Positions 59,201-64,000 of a stretch of DNA of 64,000 nucleotides are shown here, piece by piece. The notes under the pieces are model-generated. The model was not told the DNA's origin, made no database searches, and saw nothing but the letters and a program-made list of their open reading frames with translations. The first letter of the stretch is position 1, and each line of letters begins with the position of its first letter. The position numbers and the translations under genes were made by a program. Location of the stretch: the NCBI GenBank assembly GCA_018389105.1, contig JACATO010000043.1, forward strand, positions 248,001 through 312,000, in the 5' to 3' direction. This DNA comes from Nautilus pompilius (Eukaryota; Mollusca; Cephalopoda; Nautilida; Nautilidae).

Positions 59201-62200
59201 GTTTGTTGTACCATGTCAAAAGCTTTTGCTGCCCAGATGTATTGCAATGGGTTTGAAGTGTATTACCAAACTGTTAAACCTGTCTCAGAACTACAGAAAT
59301 GGTGGTTGTTAAAAGTATAGCCTGCATGCTCTGATTTCTAACTCATTTTCACCAGAACCAGGATTCTTGGAGGAGACGGCAACTTTAAATTCAGGTAAAC
59401 AGTGAGAGGTGATAATATTTACTTATGGATTTAAATTTGATTTAATCTATGGTGTTTGGATCTGTATATTAAGAGAAACTAACCCAGTGTATTTAGTCCA
59501 CAAGGCACCAATAAGTTTCTGAATTGGCCAGTATCCCTCAAATGATAATCGTTCTACAGCAGCTAACAATGAGGCGGCAGTACACGTTTATTGATTAAGT
59601 CTCACTGGATTGATCTGCAGTACTACAGTTAATTATTACTCGCAGAGGAACAACAGCAATTCCAAAAACACTATCAACAAAGCCAGCCAGCAGTCATTGA
59701 GTAATTGTACTCCAGTATGTACTTAAAAGTAAAAAAGAAAAAAAAAAAGAGAGGGGGCAAAAGAGTGAGCTGCCTTTGATAGTGCACCGTGTACTTTAGG
59801 ATGAGAAAATGTAGTTTAATTAAACGCTCGAGCATTATTTATGTTTTGTTATATTTCCCCATCCAAGAAACCTAGTTTCAAAAAAGGAAATCTGCAAATA
59901 TAGTAAGAATTAATAATAATAATAAGGCCCAAACTGTTTTACGCTTGACGACTCTAGTGACAGCAAACATGAGCTCAGATACGAGGTCTGATCCCACTAA
60001 ATTCATTCAGACAAAACAGTTAATCAGATTTTATTATCTCTGTCAAAGTTGTCCCTTCCCCACCCATGGAGCACTGGGATCGCTCTGTTCAGTCAGGAGT
60101 TGGGGGCGACTTTGACGGAGATAATAAAATGTGATTAACTGTTTTTGTCTGAATGAATTTAGATCCAGAACTTTTTGGTCCAGACCTCGTATAAAAATCT
60201 AAAGATATGCAGAATTCTGCTAGTAAACAAATCTGCTTTTAGTTACGAAGTAAAGTTGTCGTTCTTTGCAGTAACTGATCCACACCGTGAGTTTCAAGGG
60301 AATATCAGTAACTTTAAAATCAATACCTTCTGATCAATCAGGTGAAGACCACAAACATCCATCATGTCTCTTAGTTGCACAAGATAGCTGAAAATTATTT
60401 GTTAACTGTCTACAGGATACGGATCTGCAACCCTTGTGATCAGGGAAGATTACAACGATGAATAACATTTACTAATACCGGGAGTCTTAACTTAAAGTTA
60501 ACTAAGATTGAGGCATGGATAGATATCAGAGAATGTTTTTCAGAGATAGAATTGTTAATGAGTGAAATAAATTACCATCGAACGACACTGTCGCTAGCAA
60601 CAATCAGTTCCAGGATCACAACAATGGTCATCTGTTGTCTTTAATGGTGGCCTTGCATAAACTGTAATGGCATCTATAACTACTGAATTAAATTGTGAAC
60701 TGTATGGGTTATATAACAGTGCAAGTTTTTCTACATCAAAAGTTAAATAATAATAAAAAAGATGTACTGATGTGGGATAATTAGATATTTCTTGTATGCA
60801 TTAGATAACTTTTTCATTAGTAACTATAGCATTAAAGCTGAATGATAAATAGTAGTGGTACGTGTTAAATCTGAACTGTAGTGTAACATAGTAAAGGAAT
60901 ACAGTAGAACAGGTTTCTCTTCTGGCTGTCTCCATCAGGGTACAGCATAGAACTCACTCCTACACTAAGGATCCACTGCTGTAATAACAGATTACACACT
61001 AACTACTACAGTTGGCAACTTACCCTCTGGCTTTTCCCGCAGGTAATTGGAGATATTCCGGAAGAACTTGCCACAATACCAAATCGTTGTAGGTTTGTAG
61101 CATAAAGCTCATGCAAATAGGCTTTTTAAAGTGTTTAAAGAAAAAAATTAAAATGGCATAAAACTGTCTGAAGAAATAGCTGGAGATTGTTTTTATTCGT
61201 GTTATCTTCCTGGACTGAATTAGACTGTCAGATGATTTTATTAGGCGCACAAGAAACTTTTGTGCCATTTTTTTTTTCAGTGTGAGGAAAATGATGAATT
61301 AATTTTACTTCTTTCTTACCGACAGAAGCTTTGGTCGCAGACTACGTTAGTTTAAATTTGAATGGCGCAGAATCTGAAATGAGATCCTGAATTAAGAAGG
61401 ATGTTCTCTCAGTTCATTTTCTGCATTTGTGGACCGCAACTAAAGGGGGAGGAGACTGCTGGCTAATGTTTGCCTTAGATTCTGGATGATGCAGACTGCA
61501 ATAATATTTTCTCTTGAGAAGTTTAAAAGAGGATTGCCAGTGTTTGATGTGTGGGCAGGCTTCCACAGCATTGCATTGTGGAGGATCTTTTTCTTTTTTA
61601 AATAAGAGTAGAAGCCTGTTTAAGATTCCATACACTCCCGCTTCATCTCCTCTTCCAGATGACCGAGTTAATTTCCAATCTAACCTCCGCTTGCTAGTTG
61701 ATTTTCTAAAGCAGGGAACATGTAACCTTGGCGTATCAGCGCCGCGAGTTAGTTGATTAATTCCTACAAGTATCGTTTCAGTTACCAATAAATTTCCAGG
61801 TTCTGTGTGTATGCATGCATTTCCTTTTTCTTTTCTTGGGTCTCTGAAGTGACATAAGTGTTTAACTGCATAGTTTAGATTATTTTATTAAGATAATTAA
61901 CAAATTACCTGTAATCCTATTATCGTTTAAACACAGAACTACGTTTAATGGAAATTGGTTACTGTTGTTGTGACTTTCGTTGAAGAAATTGACCATATAA
62001 ATGTGCTTTAGTTATCTCACCTGGCCTCTGTTTATTCCAGGTATCAGGCATCCAGAGGAGTTATCTCTCATGAAGAAACTGGAGAAAGAAGACCTGAAGC
62101 GCAACTATTTTTTAACCCCACAGAGACGAAGCCATCGTTTACCTACTGAATCCCCTGGAGGTCTGAGCAACTCTGGTAGCCACCACCTGTCAAATAACAG

Positions 62201-63974
62201 TTTAGATGGAACCCTGAGTCCTTTTGCTAACCGAAGTCCCATGGGACCTTCTCCACAGGTAAGCACATCAGAGATTCACAAGTTGCTATGCTTTCTTTTG
62301 ACAAGAAAGATCTCCATGCTCCCATTTAAATCTGGTTATTTTTAAAAAAATAACTGAAAATAGAGTTAAAGCCTTATGATCAGGTGTGTGTGTGTGTGTG
62401 ACAAGAATCACCCTTACAACATCAAAATGGTTACTGAAAACTACAACACCTGGTCATGTTGAATAGACCAAAGAGATAAATCATTATGGTGTCACTTAGC
62501 ATTGTTCCCTAGATGAAATAAAGTTTTTATTGGCCAAAGCTATGCTCTGGGATGCAGCCATAGTGTTGGTAGCAGTTGGTCCGTCTTTTTTTTTTTTTTT
62601 GCCTTCGTCTGTTGCCAATGGCAGTTGGTTGCTCAGCCCACCTGTAAACAGACTTGTTCCGTTGATTGGTGTAGTGAATGGGGTTCTGAGAGAGAAGTAG
62701 CACCACTCTTGGGTAGCTGACAAATTGTCCATCACTGGTTATAACAAAACAGGGAAAAAAACCCTAAAATCCCGCAACACTGATATTGTGATTTAATGTT
62801 GAATCTCTTCCATCTCATCTACAATGACTCTCTTCAATGGTGGATCTATGCTTCACTCTGCTATGACAAGGCTTCAGTTCTTAGATTTCCCCCATCATCC
62901 TTTGGCTGGTCATTCATGCCAATTTTCATCTACCTTGGATCGCCTGGTCCAGCACTGGTCTGTGTAATACGAAACGTGCACAGTTGGAGCGATGTATGGC
63001 TACGCTGTTACAAAGTCATAATGTTAATAAAGAAGGTCGTAGCCCTTTGTATGGTACATTTGCTGTGTAATTTTGTTTGAAAACTTAGAAGTCTGTAAGT
63101 GTTACATCTTAGAAAGAGCGCACACTTTTATTTTAGAAAAACAAACAAAAAAAATTCATCAGATTTTGGGGAGAAAGTCCACGGTTCTGAATTTTTAAAT
63201 GTCTTATCTGGTTCTAGGCTACGATGATCCGGAACCCTGGGACTCCAAGTAGTGTCCACAGCCTGTCACCATACAACACGCTAAATGCCAATGGTACCCT
63301 GTCTCCAGGTTCTCTGCAGAGTTTTGATGGGAACCTGGAGTCTTCCCTCATCAACAGCCCCCTCATAGCGGCAAAAGATGCATTTGGTTTGCTCTACCGT
63401 TTGAAGACCTACTCGGAGAAGGCGCGAGTCAATAAAGGGTAAGTATTCTGTGGAACTCTAACCTCTTAAAGACGAACAGCACTTCCGATATCTTTTGAAG
63501 TTATTACTAAAAAACAAAACTCGGCGAAAGAAGTAACGATAATTTTAAAATGTATATATATATATATACCTGGCATTCGGAAACTTAACAGTGAATAAAT
63601 TGTTTCTGGCTGTAAGTCTCTTAAAAATGTTATCAAATTTTTTTTCTAAACTTATAGACCAGGTAATGTTTACCAGCAGCGTGGAGGTTCCACTGTATAG
63701 CTCATCCAGACAAAGGGGATGGGTAGCCTCCTATTTAATGCTAGTATCTTCTGTTATGAAAGACTTATCTGTAACTTTTTAGGTAGGGCGAACTAAGTAT
63801 CGTTGTTTTAGAAATTGTGGCCTTTTTAGGGATAAAACAGAAATTGCAGATTTTTTTTTTTTCTTTTGCAGGTGGTTAGATTCTTCCAGGTCACTGATGG
63901 AGCAGAATGTTAAAGATAATGATTTTGTGTTACTGCGGTACAAGTTTTTCAGCTTTTATGACCTCAATCCTAAG
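35073..63974 (+). CDS. FERMT: Kindlin (fermitin family) N-terminal half, 3'-partial, five coding exons
   Basis: Kindlins bind the cytoplasmic tails of beta-integrins together with talin and link them to ILK-PINCH-parvin at adhesion sites. Exons 35073-35211, 37235-37468, 62041-62258, 63218-63438 and 63872-63974 join in frame with GT-AG sites and give 305 residues without a stop. The family is near 680-720 aa, so less than half is present. The F0 domain occupies about residues 1-120 ('[20 protein letters not shown]', '[16 protein letters not shown]', '[20 protein letters not shown]', '[20 protein letters not shown]'). F1 begins at '[13 protein letters not shown]' (about 125) and includes a long Ser/Asn/Pro/Gly-rich loop (about 145-255). 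F2 begins around '[16 protein letters not shown]' to '[12 protein letters not shown]'. '[13 protein letters not shown]' and the 'LKRN...PQRR' block are closer to insect Fit1/Fit2 than to vertebrate FERMT1-3. The ATG at 35073 has a purine at -3 and aligns with family starts. Intron 2 is 24.6 kb. Confidence 0.96.
35212..37234 (+). other. Kindlin intron 1
   Basis: The 5' part belongs to the CpG-rich region. It contains the GGTTN pentamer array (36036-36075) and a short CA run (36120-36134). No exon or RNA gene was recognised. Confidence 0.8.
36036..36075. repeat. Eight-unit GGTTN pentamer array, telomere-like
   Basis: Eight consecutive 5-mers in register: three GGTTA, two GGTTC and three GGTTT. 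GGTTA is a rotation of the arthropod telomere unit TTAGG. Confidence 0.8.
37235..37468 (+). CDS. FERMT: Kindlin coding exon 2 (F0 domain)
   Basis: Acceptor TTTTTGTAG ends at 37234 and donor GTAAGC starts at 37469. The 234 nt begin by completing an Asp codon (G from exon 1) and end with the first base of a Gly codon. They encode '[20 protein letters not shown]', '[20 protein letters not shown]' and 'AVIQICKEF'. Confidence 0.96.
37670..37760. repeat. Dispersed repeat segment (copy 2)
   Basis: Shares 'gaactcttc.tttttagatg' and following bases with 3100-3150. It may be part of a longer SINE-like unit beginning near 37600. Confidence 0.4.
39176..39490. repeat. Purine-rich (GA/GGA) tract
   Basis: About 300 bp where the + strand is mostly A and G, starting with (GA)n at 39178-39195 and including two runs of eight or nine G. 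Open frames on either strand here are composition artefacts. Confidence 0.85.
40420..40500. repeat. Dispersed repeat, copy 2 of 3
   Basis: 'cactgaaaccaaaatcataa' then 'atagga gtggtag' parallels 4675-4720 and 60825-60870. Confidence 0.45.
43422..43442 (+). repeat. Lone Tc1-type terminal repeat
   Basis: TACAGTGGTGGCCAAAATTA closely matches the terminus at 25503. No transposase or second end was found nearby. Confidence 0.5.
49772..49823. repeat. Compound (TG)n-(AGTG)n-(AT)n microsatellite
   Basis: TG run 49772-49789, a short GAGTGAGTGAG bridge, then an AT run to 49823. Confidence 0.9.
51202..51222. repeat. (GAC)7 trinucleotide repeat
   Basis: Seven uninterrupted GAC units, CpG-containing in an otherwise CpG-poor intron. 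Confidence 0.95.
51870..52130 (+). repeat. tRNA-derived SINE copy with conserved core
   Basis: A good box B 'cggtttgaatccc' near 51896, a 'ctccctccatctgaaaatt' block and the core 'gagttctagtaggatcttt' near 52007. The copy ends in an A-rich stretch near 52135. This is the clearest tRNA-like head of the set. Confidence 0.65.
53790..53900 (+). repeat. tRNA-SINE-like head with poly(A)
   Basis: Box-B-like 'ctggtttaattcccagatgg' near 53838 is followed closely by a 15-A run at 53899. It looks like a truncated SINE. Confidence 0.4.
54680..55040 (+). repeat. SINE-like copy, diverged
   Basis: Box-B-like 'gggacttgaatct' near 54762 and a core relic 'ttctgtctagtggggatttt' near 54913, then 'gtaaccatggcactac', comparable with 'gtaaccatccatggtattac' in the copy at 8540. 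Confidence 0.5.
56476..56800. repeat. Degenerate tandem repeat, about 100-bp period
   Basis: A 'ccttgaaggcc..tttcaaag' type motif recurs near 56561, 56676 and 56774, with a weaker relative near 56476. Spacings are about 115 and 98 bp. Confidence 0.45.
58654..58937. mobile_element. Possible TTAA-flanked MITE with internal hairpin
   Basis: TTAACCC at 58654 and GGGTTAA at 58931-58937 would be piggyBac-like boundaries. Inside, 'tataccatgccaac' (from 58665) and 'gttgggtatggtata' (58714-58728) form a stem. The terminal repeats beyond CCC do not match, so this is weak. Confidence 0.25.
59982..60189. mobile_element. Palindromic mariner-type MITE (208 bp)
   Basis: The ends CGAGGTCTG...CAGACCTCG are flanked by TA (59980-59981, 60190-60191). 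Both arms carry, in mirror image, 'aaattcattcagacaaaa', 'cagttaatca' and 'attttattatctc.gtcaaag', so about 75 bp on each side pair with few mismatches around a short centre. The tip sequence is like mariner terminal repeats. There is no coding capacity. Confidence 0.85.
60545..60680. repeat. Dispersed repeat (copy 2)
   Basis: Parallels 33205-33335 in two separated blocks ('gaaataaattac' and 'cttgcataaactgtaatgg'). Confidence 0.45.
60805..60890. repeat. Dispersed repeat, copy 3 of 3
   Basis: 'cattagtaac', 'gaatgataaatagtagtggt' and 'acgtgtt' parallel 4665-4720 and 40425-40475. Confidence 0.4.
62041..62258 (+). CDS. FERMT: Kindlin coding exon 3 (F1 start and loop)
   Basis: Acceptor TTCCAG ends at 62040 and donor GTAAGC starts at 62259. 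It completes '[20 protein letters not shown]', then a Ser/Asn/Pro-rich loop with '[15 protein letters not shown]' and '[15 protein letters not shown]'. It ends in phase 0. Confidence 0.95.
62384..62400. repeat. (GT)n microsatellite
   Basis: A short uninterrupted GT run in kindlin intron 3. Confidence 0.85.
63218..63438 (+). CDS. FERMT: Kindlin coding exon 4 (F1 loop and end of F1)
   Basis: Acceptor TTCTAG ends at 63217 and donor GTAAGT starts at 63439. The first half is loop ('[20 protein letters not shown]'), the second half '[20 protein letters not shown]' and 'EKARVNKG', aligning with 'LLDKAKINQG' in vertebrate kindlins. Confidence 0.94.
63551..63569. repeat. (TA)n microsatellite
   Basis: A short TA run in kindlin intron 4. 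Confidence 0.85.
63872..63974 (+). CDS. FERMT: Kindlin coding exon 5 (F2 start)
   Basis: Acceptor TTTTGCAG ends at 63871 and donor GTGGGT starts at 63975. It encodes '[20 protein letters not shown]' and '[14 protein letters not shown]', a strongly conserved kindlin segment. The gene continues beyond the window. Confidence 0.95.
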
Positions 63975-64000
63975 GTGGGTTTTCATAGGGTCTACCCTCT

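Larger units (their letters stand above)
37469..62040 (+). other. Kindlin intron 2 (24.6 kb)
   Basis: No coding exon was recognised. It holds a purine tract (39176-39490), SINE copies (51870, 54680), a Tc1-type terminus (43422), a degenerate tandem array (56476-56800), a mariner-type palindrome (59982-60189), dispersed repeats and microsatellites. The rest is AT-rich sequence in which I see nothing definite. Confidence 0.75.

Overview
This is animal nuclear DNA: AT-rich, with long introns, canonical GT-AG splice sites, many microsatellites and many dispersed transposon relics. Two protein-coding genes lie head to tail on the + strand. The first is the 3' part of TTC8/BBS8, a BBSome subunit: nine exons at 3320-20286, with the N-terminal exons upstream of the window. 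The second is the 5' part of a kindlin (fermitin): five coding exons at 35073-63974, running off the right edge. The kindlin N-terminus looks more like arthropod Fit proteins than vertebrate FERMT proteins. Together with CpG-poor introns, a CpG-rich promoter and a short GGTTA/TTAGG-like array, this suggests an arthropod with large introns, possibly a chelicerate such as a horseshoe crab. The lineage is an inference from remembered family sequences, not a database match.

Layout: 1-3319 is a TTC8 intron with a tRNA-SINE-like fragment and a 727-bp non-autonomous hAT element. 3320-20286 holds the TTC8 exons. Three of its introns carry a DNA transposon with definable ends: a CMC/Chapaev-like element (9535-11212), a Tigger/pogo element (12224-14034) and a hAT element (15630-18396). 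Each has terminal inverted repeats and the remains of a transposase in the same orientation as TTC8. 20287-34250 is intergenic, with weathered Tigger-like and Tc1-like transposase relics and SINE copies. 34250-35960 is a CpG-island-like region with the likely kindlin promoter and first coding exon. 35212-37234 is kindlin intron 1. 37469-62040 is a 24.6-kb kindlin intron containing a near-perfect 208-bp palindromic mariner-type MITE, a 300-bp purine tract, a degenerate tandem array and SINE copies. 62041-63974 holds three more kindlin exons.

The two genes act in unrelated processes: TTC8 in ciliary membrane trafficking, kindlin in integrin activation at adhesion sites. I see no sign of operon-like coupling. 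The most notable non-genic content is the set of class II elements with readable ends and a SINE family whose copies share a conserved internal core. I found no CRISPR array, rRNA gene or convincing functional tRNA gene.
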